In this document: positions 16,052-23,145 of the stretch, in pieces | How positions within the stretch are numbered: position 1 is the first letter of the stretch | Layout: each line of letters begins with the position of its first letter | NCBI GenBank assembly: GCA_937901255.1 | Contig: CALCHN010000083.1 | Span: 1 to 24,782, forward strand | Direction: 5' to 3' | DNA length: 24,782 nucleotides | Source of the DNA: an uncultured Flavobacteriales bacterium | GTDB lineage: Bacteria > Bacteroidota > Bacteroidia > Flavobacteriales_E > Vicingaceae | Position numbers and translations under genes: made by a program | Notes under the pieces: generated by a model | Databases searched by the model: none | Told to the model about the DNA's origin: nothing | What the model saw: only the letters and a program-made list of their open reading frames with translations

Positions 16052-16801
16052 TTAAGCATTTCTAAATTGCTTCATAATTTTAGAAGCAAATACAAATTCG
16101 GATAATTCTTTATTATCAGATTTAACAATCTCGTGGTTATCTCCTTGCCACCAATTTTTACCTTGATATAGAAACATAATATTTTCTCCTGTTTCCATAA
16201 CAGAATTCATATCATGCGTAATTACTATGGTAGTCATGTTATATTCTTTAGTAATCTCTTGAATTAATTGATCGATAACAATTCCTGTAAAAGGATCTAA
16301 CCCGGAATTAGGCTCATCGCAAAAAAGATATTTAGGATTTAAAGCAATTGCTCTGGCTATCCCTACACGCTTTTTCATTCCGCCACTCAGCTCAGCAGGA
16401 TATAGTTTATTGGCATTTTCTAAGTTAACTCTATCCAAACAAAAATTTACTCTCTCTAGCATCTCTTTTTTGGTCTGCTTGGTGTACATTTCTAAAGGGA
16501 ACAACACATTTTCTTCAACAGTAAGGGAATCAAACAATGCAGATGCCTGAAAAAGCATACCTATATCTTTACGAATTTCTTTTTTCTGCTTAAAATTCAT
16601 GGTGGTAAACTCTTTTCCATCAAATTTAATAGAGCCTCTTTCTATAGGATGTAGTCCAACCATACATTTGGTTAAAACAGATTTTCCAGAACCACTCCCT
16701 CCTATTATTAAATTAATCTTTCCGGGTTCAAAATCCACAGAAATATCTTGCAACACATGGTGCTCACCAAACGACTTATATAAATTCTTTACTTCTATCA
16801 T
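16052..16801 (-). CDS. ABC transporter ATPase, MlaF-like (phospholipid/toluene-tolerance type)
   Basis: This 249-residue ATPase is complete: Walker A GGSGSGKS (34-41), Q-loop Gln85 in LFQASALF, signature LSGGMKKR (138-145), Walker B YLFCDEP with Asp162 and Glu163, and H-loop His196 in VITHDM. The sequence LFQASALFDSLTVEENV and DEPNSGLDP is characteristic of the MlaF/Ttg2A branch that drives lipid transport between inner and outer membrane. It overlaps the permease gene by four bases (ATGA, 16798-16801), indicating translational coupling. No MCE-domain (MlaD) gene follows: the next gene downstream is on the other strand behind a terminator, so the substrate-binding partner must be elsewhere. 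Confidence 0.92.
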   Translation of the reverse strand: MIEVKNLYKSFGEHHVLQDISVDFEPGKINLIIGGSGSGKSVLTKCMVGLHPIERGSIKFDGKEFTTMNFKQKKEIRKDIGMLFQASALFDSLTVEENVLFPLEMYTKQTKKEMLERVNFCLDRVNLENANKLYPAELSGGMKKRVGIARAIALNPKYLFCDEPNSGLDPFTGIVIDQLIQEITKEYNMTTIVITHDMNSVMETGENIMFLYQGKNWWQGDNHEIVKSDNKELSEFVFASKIMKQFRNA

Positions 16802-17541
16802 ACCAATAACATTTGTGTAAGCAAGTAATTAATTATAAGGATAATTATACTACTATAAACTACCGATTTAGTACTGGCTTTCCCTATTTCTAATGCTCCA
16901 CCTTTTACATAATACCCAAAATAAGACGGTATGCTTGTAATAATAAATGCAAAAAATACAGATTTGATTAAAGCATAGGTAATGGAGAACATTTTAAAAT
17001 CAAATCTAATTCCTAAAATATAATCATTTAATGTCATTCCATCAAAATACATAGAAACCAATAAACCACCAATTATTCCTAACGCCATACTATATATAAC
17101 AATAATTGGTATGAAAATTAATGAAGCAACAATTTTAGGAAATATAAGGTACGAAGCAGAATTTACTCCCATAATTTCCAATGCATCTATTTGGTCAGAA
17201 ATTCTCATAGTTCCAATTTCTGAAGCTACATTAGAACCAATTTTACCAGCTAAAATTAAGGACATAACCGTTGGTGCTAATTCTAATATAAATGATTCTC
17301 TGGTGGCAAAACCTACCAAATAACCTGGAAGTAAGGGATTGTTCATATTCGTAGCTGTTTGTATCGTAACAACCGCTCCCATAAAAACAGAAATGATAGC
17401 AATTAAACCTAAAGAACCAATACCTAAACTCACCATTTCGTGTATGGTTTGCTTGAAAATTAATTTATAATTATCGGGCTTTTTAAATACCCTAGATAAT
17501 AAAATAAAATAAGCTCCTATATGTTCAAAAAGTGTTATCAT
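16798..17541 (-). CDS. ABC transporter permease, MlaE family
   Basis: This 247-residue integral membrane protein has five to six hydrophobic segments and the MlaE (DUF140) hallmarks: an amphipathic N-terminal interface helix (IGAYFILLSRVF), FMGAVVTIQTA near residue 65, ESFILELAPTVMSLILAGKI and GSNVASEIGTMRISDQIDALEIMGV (about 105-145), with the conserved EIGTM and EALE-like elements. Length is typical. It forms the membrane channel with the overlapping ATPase and probably moves phospholipids for outer-membrane lipid asymmetry. It is first in a two-gene operon; a -7 box lies at 17558-17565. Confidence 0.92.
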   Translation of the reverse strand: MITLFEHIGAYFILLSRVFKKPDNYKLIFKQTIHEMVSLGIGSLGLIAIISVFMGAVVTIQTATNMNNPLLPGYLVGFATRESFILELAPTVMSLILAGKIGSNVASEIGTMRISDQIDALEIMGVNSASYLIFPKIVASLIFIPIIVIYSMALGIIGGLLVSMYFDGMTLNDYILGIRFDFKMFSITYALIKSVFFAFIITSIPSYFGYYVKGGALEIGKASTKSVVYSSIIILIINYLLTQMLLV

Positions 17542-17557
17542 TATAGATTATAAGCCA

Positions 17558-17565
17558 CAAATGTA
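17558..17565 (-). promoter_or_regulatory. Candidate -7 box of the mlaEF-type operon
   Basis: On the minus strand TACATTTG fits TAnnTTTG, 16 bases before the permease start codon, which would give a very short leader. No clear -33 element is visible, since the upstream side is the purine-rich tract. Confidence 0.45.
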
Positions 17566-17573
17566 AAAAAAAT

Positions 17574-17633
17574 AAAAGGAAAAGGTGGGAAATTGAAAAT
17601 GAAAGTGAGAGAGGAAAGAGAAAGGGAGAGGAC
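17574..17633. repeat. Purine-only tract with weak 7-base periodicity
   Basis: The gap from 17542 to 17926 holds, in order, the mlaE promoter box, this tract, a 41-codon gene (17703-17828) and the feoA promoter/operator. In the tract the plus strand is almost entirely A and G for 60 bases, with weakly similar 7-mers such as ATTGAAA, ATGAAAG and GGAAAGA. It is much more G-rich than the surrounding DNA. The stretch 17634-17690 beyond it shows nothing recognisable. Confidence 0.45.
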
Positions 17634-17702
17634 GCATCTTATAATAAGCTCTACTCTTTTAATAAAAAACATATATTCTAAAAAAATAATTAATTTAGCG
17701 TT

Positions 17703-17828
17703 ATGAAAAGAAAAATAAAATACCTCATTATCACTTTTGGAGTTTTATTATCACTCTCTTCTTGTTTCTTAGGAAAAAAAGACAAATGCAATACTTGTCC
17801 TAAATGGAGCTTATCCAATTTTTTCTAA
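17703..17828 (+). CDS. Tiny cysteine-containing lipoprotein (41 aa)
   Basis: An ATG at 17703 opens a 41-codon frame ending in TAA at 17826-17828. The product has a basic start (MKRKIKY), a hydrophobic core and a clean lipobox LSLSSC with the lipid-accepting Cys at residue 21. The mature peptide would be only 21 residues (CFLGKKDK then CNTCPKWS) with a CxxC pair (Cys29, Cys32). Short lipoproteins ending in a C-x-x-C-P-x-W-like motif occur in Bacteroidota, but I know of no assigned function. It is 98 bases upstream of feoA on the same strand and may be expressed separately: a -7-like TAATTTAG (one mismatch) lies at 17691-17698, close enough to give an almost leaderless mRNA. The CxxC pair next to iron-transport genes invites, but does not prove, a metal link. 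Confidence 0.7.
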   Translation: MKRKIKYLIITFGVLLSLSSCFLGKKDKCNTCPKWSLSNFF

Positions 17829-17857
17829 AAACTTGCCTCAACTTCTGATAAAAATTA

Positions 17858-17888
17858 TTGAAAATATCAGCTTTTTAAGTTACTTTTG
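17858..17888 (+). promoter_or_regulatory. feoAB promoter (-33 TTG and -7 box)
   Basis: TTG at 17858-17860 and TACTTTTG at 17881-17888 are 20 bases apart, close to the Bacteroidota arrangement TTG-N19-TAnnTTTG. The expected transcription start is near 17893-17897, immediately before the palindromic box at 17898-17914. Confidence 0.6.
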
Positions 17889-17897
17889 AACCCTCTA

Positions 17898-17914
17898 TTT
17901 AGACTAAATCTAAA
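17898..17914. promoter_or_regulatory. Palindromic metalloregulator-like operator of feoAB
   Basis: TTTAGACTAAATCTAAA has perfect six-base inverted arms (TTTAGA/TCTAAA) around CTAAA, and a second overlapping half-palindrome TTTAG-A-CTAAA. This A+T-rich TTAG...CTAA layout resembles boxes of DtxR/MntR-type iron and manganese repressors more than the classical Fur box. It covers roughly +2 to +20 of the predicted feoAB transcript and ends 12 bases before the feoA ATG, the right place for iron-dependent repression. The regulator is inferred. Confidence 0.65.
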
Positions 17915-17926
17915 TAACTATTGCTG

Positions 17927-18157
17927 ATGACATTAAATGAACTTAAAGAAAACGAATCTGCTCAGATTGTTCAAATACTTGATGAACAGCTTGAAGAATC
18001 GTTACTCAACATGGGGTTTATTGTTGGTGAAGATGTAAAACTTGACCGTATTGCTCCCCTAAAAGATCCTATTTTAATTACTTCCGGACTCAATTATATT
18101 AGCATTAGAAGAGATGATGCAAAAAAAATATTAATCGAAAAAACTAATAAAAACTGA
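17927..18157 (+). CDS. feoA: FeoA family ferrous iron transport protein
   Basis: This 76-residue cytoplasmic protein has the SH3-like FeoA fold pattern: MTLNELKENESAQIVQIL, then EESLLNMGFIVGEDVKLDRI with the conserved L-x-x-MGF-x-x-G element, a variable loop PLKDPILI and the closing ISIRRDDAKKILIE. The frame is open from a TTG at 17921, but ATG at 17927 starts exactly at the conserved MTLNEL and is preferred. FeoA supports the GTPase FeoB in ferrous iron uptake. Its stop (TGA, 18155-18157) overlaps the most likely start codon of feoB (CTG, 18154-18156), so the pair is coupled or fused. Confidence 0.9.
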   Translation: MTLNELKENESAQIVQILDEQLEESLLNMGFIVGEDVKLDRIAPLKDPILITSGLNYISIRRDDAKKILIEKTNKN

Positions 18158-20088
18158 GTTCATCAACATCAAATAAAGCTCTCATTAAAACTATTTACCT
18201 TGTTGGAAATCCCAATACTGGTAAGAGTTCTTTGTTTAATGCCCTTACAGGATTAAGTCAAAAAACAGGAAATTTCCCTGGAGTTACAGTAGATAAAAAA
18301 TCGGGCTATACCAATATTAATAACCAACAAATTGAAGTAGTTGATTTACCTGGAACTTACAGCTTAAATCCAGAAGCTGAGGATGAAAGAGTTGCCGCCA
18401 ACACTATTAAAAACATTAATGATGATGAACTAATTATAGTTGTAGCAGATGTTACTAACTTAAAAAGAAACTTATTCCTTTGTACCCAAATTATTGATTT
18501 AGGAAAACCCGTTGTGTTAGTGTTGAACATGATGGATCTACTTCAAAAAAGTAATCAATGTATCGATTTAGATAAGATATCCGCTTTATTACAAATTCCA
18601 GTAGTTCCCGTAAATGCTCGCATTAAAAAAGGAATAAATGAGCTAAAAGACATTGTTGCTAACTACCAATTTAAGCAAGCAAATTTTTCAACAAATAAAC
18701 TAACTCCATCAGAAAGATATGAAAAAATTACAACCATACTTGCTAGTTGTTTGCAAGGTGGAGAAGCCAACAGATGGATAAATAGAACCAAAAAAATTGA
18801 TAATATTTTAACTCATAAAATATACGGTTACCTCATCTTTTTAAGTATCCTCTTTGTTATTTTTCAAGCTATTTTCTCTTGGTCGGCATACCCTATGGAA
18901 CTTATTGAAGAAGGTTTTGCCCTGCTTGGTGGTTTGGTAGAAACTTGGATGCCTGCAGGTGTTTTAAGCGACTTAATTGTTAACGGAATTATAGCAGGAC
19001 TTAGTGGTATAGTAGTTTTTGTACCGCAAATCGCCTTATTATTTGCTTTCATTACCATTCTAGAAGATACAGGCTACATGTCTAGAGTTAGTTTTTTAAT
19101 GGATAGACTATTGCGTCCTTTTGGGCTAAACGGAAAATCTATTATTCCACTTATAAGCTCCATTGCTTGTGCTGTTCCAGCAATTATGAGTACACGTTCT
19201 ATCAATAATTTAAAAGAACGATTAATTACCATAATGGTATCTCCACTTATAAGCTGTTCAGCTAGAATTCCTGTTTATACCTTATTAATAGCATTGGTTA
19301 TTCCAGCAGAAGAGCAAGTAGGTATTTTTAACTTACAAGGAATTGTAATGATGGGGCTTTACCTTATTGGATTTATTGCAGCCCTCTTAGCTGCGTTGGT
19401 TTTTAAATGGATTTTAAAAACTACGGGTAAAACAAATTTTATAATGGAAATGCCAATTTATCGTTTACCCAGATGGTCAAATGTAGGTTTTTCGGTTTAT
19501 AATAAGGTAAAAGTATTTCTTTTTGAAGCAGGAAAAATCATTATAGCCATCTCTATCGTATTATGGGCACTTTCATCTTACGGACCAGGAGATACTTTTG
19601 AAAAAATTGAAGAAAAATATGCATTACCTGCTTACGAAAATATAGATGAGGGCGAATTAAATACATTAATTGCTTCGGAAAAACTAGAGGCTTCTTATGC
19701 TGCTTATTTAGGAAAAACTATTGAACCATTAATTAAACCAATAGGTTTCGATTGGAAAATAGGCATCTCTTTAGTTACCTCTTTTGCTGCTAGAGAAGTT
19801 TTTGTAGGTACTATGGCAACCTTATACAGTGTTGGTGATGAAGATAACACCACTTCCATCAGAGAAAAAATGCTGCAAGCTAAAAATCCTGAAACAGGCG
19901 ACAGACTTTACAACAAAGCTACCACCTTTTCTTTATTAATATTTTATGCTTTTGCTATGCAATGTATGGCTACATTAGCAGTTGTTTATAGGGAAACTAA
20001 ATCTTATAAATGGCCTATTATTCAAGTTGTTTATATGGGAGCTCTTGCTTATATTTCTAGTTGGATAGTTTATACTATTTTTTCTTAA
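18154..20088 (+). CDS. feoB: Ferrous iron transporter FeoB, non-canonical start
   Basis: FeoB is the inner-membrane Fe(II) transporter with an N-terminal GTPase. A conventional start reading would begin at TTG 18232, but that falls inside the P-loop. The same frame is open upstream to 18151 and encodes YLVGNPNTGKSSLFNAL, the G1 motif. No ATG, GTG or TTG occurs upstream of it; CTG at 18154, overlapping the feoA TGA, is the best start and gives 644 residues. ATT codons at 18184 and 18193 are alternatives. Other motifs: G2 FPGVTVDK, G3 DLPGTYSL, G4 LNMMD, the Gate regions with SSIACAVPAIMSTRSI and SPLISCSARIPVYTLLI, and about eight membrane segments ending in ISSWIVYTIFS. The family ranges from about 600 to 800 residues. 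The SprT-like gene follows after six bases. Confidence 0.92.
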   Translation: MSSSTSNKALIKTIYLVGNPNTGKSSLFNALTGLSQKTGNFPGVTVDKKSGYTNINNQQIEVVDLPGTYSLNPEAEDERVAANTIKNINDDELIIVVADVTNLKRNLFLCTQIIDLGKPVVLVLNMMDLLQKSNQCIDLDKISALLQIPVVPVNARIKKGINELKDIVANYQFKQANFSTNKLTPSERYEKITTILASCLQGGEANRWINRTKKIDNILTHKIYGYLIFLSILFVIFQAIFSWSAYPMELIEEGFALLGGLVETWMPAGVLSDLIVNGIIAGLSGIVVFVPQIALLFAFITILEDTGYMSRVSFLMDRLLRPFGLNGKSIIPLISSIACAVPAIMSTRSINNLKERLITIMVSPLISCSARIPVYTLLIALVIPAEEQVGIFNLQGIVMMGLYLIGFIAALLAALVFKWILKTTGKTNFIMEMPIYRLPRWSNVGFSVYNKVKVFLFEAGKIIIAISIVLWALSSYGPGDTFEKIEEKYALPAYENIDEGELNTLIASEKLEASYAAYLGKTIEPLIKPIGFDWKIGISLVTSFAAREVFVGTMATLYSVGDEDNTTSIREKMLQAKNPETGDRLYNKATTFSLLIFYAFAMQCMATLAVVYRETKSYKWPIIQVVYMGALAYISSWIVYTIFS

Positions 20089-20094
20089 CCAATA

Positions 20095-20706
20095 ATGACA
20101 GATAAAGACTGTTTAGTATTATCGAGATATGTGCCCGAGGCAAGTATGCCCATTTTAAAACATTGGTTTACTCAAACTCCTTTTATATTAAATATTACTA
20201 AAAAAAGAACCACCAAGTTAGGCGACTTTAGAGGCGAAGTTGGCAAACAACTTTGTAAAATATCAGTAAATCAAAACCTAAACCCCTACTCTTTTTTAAT
20301 TACGCTTACGCATGAATTTGCTCATTTGTTAGTTTGGAACAAATACAAAAACAAAGTAAATCCGCATGGTAAAGAATGGAAAAATACCTTTACCGAATTA
20401 CTTATTGTTTTGCTCGAAAACAACATTTTTCCAGACGATTTAACGCCAATGGTTGCAAAACATGCTAAGCAACCTAAAGCTTCTTCGCAAGCAGATGCTC
20501 AACTAACCAAAGCATTAAACAACTACAATCCGACAAACGATTTAGTACACTTAATGGAGTTGGAACAAGGAACTATTTTCTCCTTAAACAACAACAGAAC
20601 GTTTAAAAAAGGAGAAAAAAGAAGAACACGTTATTTGTGTGAAGAAGTAACCACAAAAAAGAAATACCTTATACATGGAGTTGCCGAAGTAAATATTATG
20701 AACTAA
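20095..20706 (+). CDS. SprT-like zinc metallopeptidase-domain protein
   Basis: This 203-residue protein carries a SprT-like domain in its first 110 residues: ITLTHEFAHLLVW has the HExxH zinc site (His73, Glu74, His77) and NPHGKEW supplies the likely third ligand His91, matching the SprT/Spartan layout. The C-terminal half (about 120-203) has a basic segment (FKKGEKRRTRYLCEE) but lacks the four-cysteine zinc ribbon of classical SprT. By family, a role in cutting DNA-bound or other proteins is possible, but the bacterial members are poorly characterised. It follows feoB by six bases and is probably cotranscribed with it. Two partly overlapping heptamer-like repeats follow its stop. Confidence 0.85.
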   Translation: MTDKDCLVLSRYVPEASMPILKHWFTQTPFILNITKKRTTKLGDFRGEVGKQLCKISVNQNLNPYSFLITLTHEFAHLLVWNKYKNKVNPHGKEWKNTFTELLIVLLENNIFPDDLTPMVAKHAKQPKASSQADAQLTKALNNYNPTNDLVHLMELEQGTIFSLNNNRTFKKGEKRRTRYLCEEVTTKKKYLIHGVAEVNIMN

Positions 20707-20712
20707 GCTTTT

Positions 20713-20754
20713 CCACACACCTAACACCTAATACCTAACGCCTAAAAACTAACT
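20713..20754. repeat. Heptamer-periodic tract between two convergent genes (6 units)
   Basis: Six consecutive in-phase 7-mers, such as CCTAACA, CCTAATA, CCTAACG and CCTAAAA, fill the gap between the SprT-like and YhbP-like genes and run over the stop codon of the latter. Read in the sense of the YhbP-like gene (minus) the units are of the form TATTAGG, TGTTAGG, CGTTAGG. Confidence 0.75.
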
Positions 20755-21168
20755 CCTCTCCCATCGTAATTTTTTACCAAAACCTAAGGTATTATCCGTC
20801 ATTTTAATAAATGATAGTTTTATTGCCCAGATTTTAGATGGTTTTGCTCTTGCAAATGGATATTTAGCGTAATACACTTCATAAAAAACAGCTTGTTCAA
20901 GCTCATCAGGAACAACAAATTCTCCCACAAACTGTACTCCTTGAATTTTAGCAATAGACTTATTATCGGTAGTAACTGTTCCAGCTATTTTGTTATTCTC
21001 CAAGGCTTCGGTAATATGTCTGGTACTTTCGTCAGATAAAAAAATAAACTGAAAGTTAAGTTCATCAAAAACATAATAACAATTGGCACAATAAGGCTGA
21101 CTATTAATAGCCGTAGCGATAGTCAGCACATTATTTTTCTTTAAGTAAGCAACAATTTTTTTATCCAT
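20749..21168 (-). CDS. YhbP/UPF0306-type pyridoxamine 5'-phosphate oxidase-like flavin protein
   Basis: This 139-residue protein has the split-barrel FMN-binding fold of the PPOX-like superfamily. It resembles E. coli YhbP over its length: CANCYYVFDELNF near residues 27-39, then FIFLSDESTRHITEAL, a GTVTTD-x-KSIAKIQGVQFVGEF strand pair and the nearly invariant C-terminal IKMTDNTLGFGKKLRW. A small flavin or flavin-like redox role is expected, with no substrate assigned for the family. It is a single minus-strand gene; a -7 box lies at 21192-21199, 24 bases before the start. Confidence 0.85.
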   Translation of the reverse strand: MDKKIVAYLKKNNVLTIATAINSQPYCANCYYVFDELNFQFIFLSDESTRHITEALENNKIAGTVTTDNKSIAKIQGVQFVGEFVVPDELEQAVFYEVYYAKYPFARAKPSKIWAIKLSFIKMTDNTLGFGKKLRWERS

Positions 21169-21191
21169 TTTATTTAGTAAAATTTATAGTT

Positions 21192-21199
21192 CAAAAGTA
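21192..21199 (-). promoter_or_regulatory. Candidate -7 box of the YhbP-like gene
   Basis: TACTTTTG on the minus strand fits TAnnTTTG and would give a leader of about 17 bases. It is identical to the feoAB -7 box. No clear -33 TTG is visible. Confidence 0.45.
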
Positions 21200-21261
21200 A
21201 GTATTTGATGTCTAGTTAAAAATAGGTATATTTACCACTCCAATCATTTCAATTAAAGCTT

Positions 21262-21618
21262 ATGCAAAAACAGCAATGTTTAGAATGTAACGAAGCATTT
21301 TCTGGAAGAGCAGACAAAAAGTTTTGCTCGGACTATTGCCGTAATGCTTACAATAACAAAATTAATAAAGACAGTACCAAGCTTATTAGAAACACTAATA
21401 ATAGACTAAGAAAAAATTGGAGAATTCTTGAAAAATTAAATCCAACCGATAAATGTAAAGTGAGCAAACAAAAATTGTTGGATGAAGATTTTGATTTTAA
21501 TCATTTTACATCCATTTACACTACCAAAACAGGAAACATTTATTATTTCTGTTACGACCAAGGCTATTTACCCTTAGAAAATGACTTTTTTGCATTGGTA
21601 AAACGAAAATTTTCTTAA
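21262..21618 (+). CDS. Small zinc-finger protein (CX2C-X12-CX3C)
   Basis: This 118-residue protein opens with a treble-clef or MYM/TRASH-like finger: Cys6 and Cys9 (CLEC), Cys22 and Cys26 (FCSDYC), followed by RNAYNNK, a pattern I know from Bacteroidota hypothetical proteins and from DUF2116-type zinc ribbons. The middle is a basic helical segment (NNRLRKNWRILEKLN) and the C-terminus forms a predicted beta-rich domain ending YYFCYDQGYLPLENDFFALV. The finger and basic helix suggest nucleic-acid or protein binding, but no function is known. A TATATTTA box (one mismatch to TAnnTTTG) is at 21227-21234. It is followed by the STAS-like gene after a 44-base gap. Confidence 0.75.
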   Translation: MQKQQCLECNEAFSGRADKKFCSDYCRNAYNNKINKDSTKLIRNTNNRLRKNWRILEKLNPTDKCKVSKQKLLDEDFDFNHFTSIYTTKTGNIYYFCYDQGYLPLENDFFALVKRKFS

Positions 21619-21662
21619 AATAATTTTTAATCTCCATTTAATACATTATCTTAGCAATCAAT

Positions 21663-22055
21663 ATGGTAGCCAAACATACTCACACTCAATTAACCCATGC
21701 AGAAATCATTCATCTGCAAGATAAACTTTATCTGCTAAAATTTGATGATGATTATGAAATTGAATTGGAAGATGCCATTGAAATTGACCAAGCCTTTATA
21801 AAAATAACCAATAACCAACCATTTTGCGTTGTTCTAGATGTCAGAAATAAATACTCAAGTGTATCAAACGAGGCAAGAAACTTTTTTGCCAACGATCCTG
21901 AAATTTTAGCCATCAGAAAAAAAATTGCTATTGTAATTAACAACATGCCTACCAGAATAATAGCTAACTTTTTTGTAAGATTTAATCAGCCACAAACTCC
22001 AACCAAAGTTTTTAATGATTATGATAAAGCTATAGATTGGTTGAGTGAAAGTTAA
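21663..22055 (+). CDS. STAS/SpoIIAA-like small protein
   Basis: This 130-residue protein alternates predicted beta strands and helices in the order of the SpoIIAA/STAS-like fold: LYLLKFDDDYEIELEDAIEI (about 22-41), FCVVLDVRNKYSSVSNEARN (about 54-73), IAIVINNMPTRIIANFF (about 89-105) and the closing TKVFNDYDKAIDWL, which is the typical last helix of STAS-like proteins (the AxxWL end). I see no phosphorylatable Ser in the canonical anti-sigma-antagonist position with confidence. Function unknown. A TATCTTAG box (one mismatch to TATCTTTG) at 21647-21654 gives it its own promoter. The 123 bases after it (22056-22178) hold nothing I can identify. Confidence 0.6.
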   Translation: MVAKHTHTQLTHAEIIHLQDKLYLLKFDDDYEIELEDAIEIDQAFIKITNNQPFCVVLDVRNKYSSVSNEARNFFANDPEILAIRKKIAIVINNMPTRIIANFFVRFNQPQTPTKVFNDYDKAIDWLSES

Positions 22056-22178
22056 TTGCTACGATTTCCATTTTGTCTCTATTTTCTTTTAATTTTAGTG
22101 CTAATTTATAACTTTTATCATGTTTTTTCTGTGATAATTTTAATAATATTGTTACTGATTTAACATTTTGATAAAAAC

Positions 22179-23102
22179 ATGGAAAAATACGCTCATCTAA
22201 TTCAACAACTAGAAGACAAATACAAAAATTTAGGGCAAGATACAGAAGCCTATCTAAAAGGATTATTACACGCAAAACCAATTGATTACTGGGATTATAT
22301 TGAAGTAGAATCATTATTAAGTTTACAAAAACCAAGAACCAACTTTCCTGACGAAATGGTGTTTATCATGTATCATCAGGTTACTGAGTTATTGCTAAAC
22401 ATGATGCTACACGAAATGTATCAGGTATGTGAAAAAGAAAACATTACTGCTGATTATTTTATTGAAAAAGTAGGAAGAATGAACCGATACATTCAGATGC
22501 TTGCCAATTCTTTTGATGTAATGCGTTTGGGAATGGATCCAGAACAATACAATCAGTTTAGATTTACACTAACTCCAGCAAGTGGTTTTCAGTGTGCTTC
22601 TTTTCGTCAGGCAGAAATTTGTGCAACAGATATTAAAAACTTAGTTGATCCCCGACTAAAAAACAACCTTACCAATATTCATGATTTTCCATATCTTTTT
22701 GAAAATATTTATTGGCAAGCAGCTGGTAAAGACCATAAAACAGGCAAGAAATCATTAACCCTACAGCATTTTGAAGACAAATATTTAGCCCAATTTATAA
22801 CAATGGCAGAATATTATAAAGACAAAAATATTTGGCAAAAATACATTTCTATGCCAGCTTCAGAAAAGAACAACCCTGAACTAAATCAAGCATTAAAAGA
22901 CTTAGATATAGAATTTAATATTAAATGGCCTATTGTTCATCTAAATGCAGCAAAAGCATATTTACTTTCTAAAGATACCGTTACAGAAGCAACAGGAGGA
23001 AGTGATTGGCAAAAATATTTACACCCTAAATATCAGCGAAGAGTATTTTTCCCTGACTTATGGACAGCAGAAGAACTTAAAAATTGGGCTGAAGAATACT
23101 AA
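22179..23102 (+). CDS. kynA: Tryptophan 2,3-dioxygenase family heme protein
   Basis: This 307-residue protein matches tryptophan 2,3-dioxygenase (TDO): DYWDYIEVESLLSLQKP (37-52), then PDEMVFIMYHQVTELLLNMM with the active-site His66, FRFTLTPASGFQCASFRQAE with the substrate-carboxylate Arg128, a predicted proximal heme ligand His254 (WPIVHLNAA) and ATGGSDWQKYL (271-281), the T-G-G-S loop. TDO opens the indole ring of L-tryptophan to N-formylkynurenine, the first kynurenine-pathway step. The sequence is more divergent than classical KynA, so a related substrate is possible. No other kynurenine gene is in the window. The flavoprotein gene follows after 43 bases and is probably cotranscribed. Confidence 0.85.
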   Translation: MEKYAHLIQQLEDKYKNLGQDTEAYLKGLLHAKPIDYWDYIEVESLLSLQKPRTNFPDEMVFIMYHQVTELLLNMMLHEMYQVCEKENITADYFIEKVGRMNRYIQMLANSFDVMRLGMDPEQYNQFRFTLTPASGFQCASFRQAEICATDIKNLVDPRLKNNLTNIHDFPYLFENIYWQAAGKDHKTGKKSLTLQHFEDKYLAQFITMAEYYKDKNIWQKYISMPASEKNNPELNQALKDLDIEFNIKWPIVHLNAAKAYLLSKDTVTEATGGSDWQKYLHPKYQRRVFFPDLWTAEELKNWAEEY

Positions 23103-23145
23103 TTAACGAACTAATCAATTAGTGATTACAAAGGAATAAACAACT

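Noticed and set aside
17845..17870. CTGATA/TATCAG inverted repeat as a terminator for the small lipoprotein gene
   Set aside because: Six-base A+T-rich stem with a 14-base loop and no T-run long enough; it also overlaps the feoAB -33 element.
17921..17923. TTG at 17921 as the feoA start
   Set aside because: ATG two codons later begins exactly at the conserved N-terminus; TTG adds only two residues.
18232..18234. TTG at 18232 as the feoB start
   Set aside because: It would remove most of the P-loop, which is encoded in frame just upstream.
22030..22335. Minus-strand frame of 101 codons across the gap before the dioxygenase gene
   Set aside because: It overlaps two well-supported plus-strand genes and has no recognisable domain.
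23110..23123. ACTAAT-CA-ATTAGT palindrome between the dioxygenase and flavoprotein genes as an operator
   Set aside because: Short and A+T-only arms are expected by chance in such DNA, and no promoter box accompanies it.
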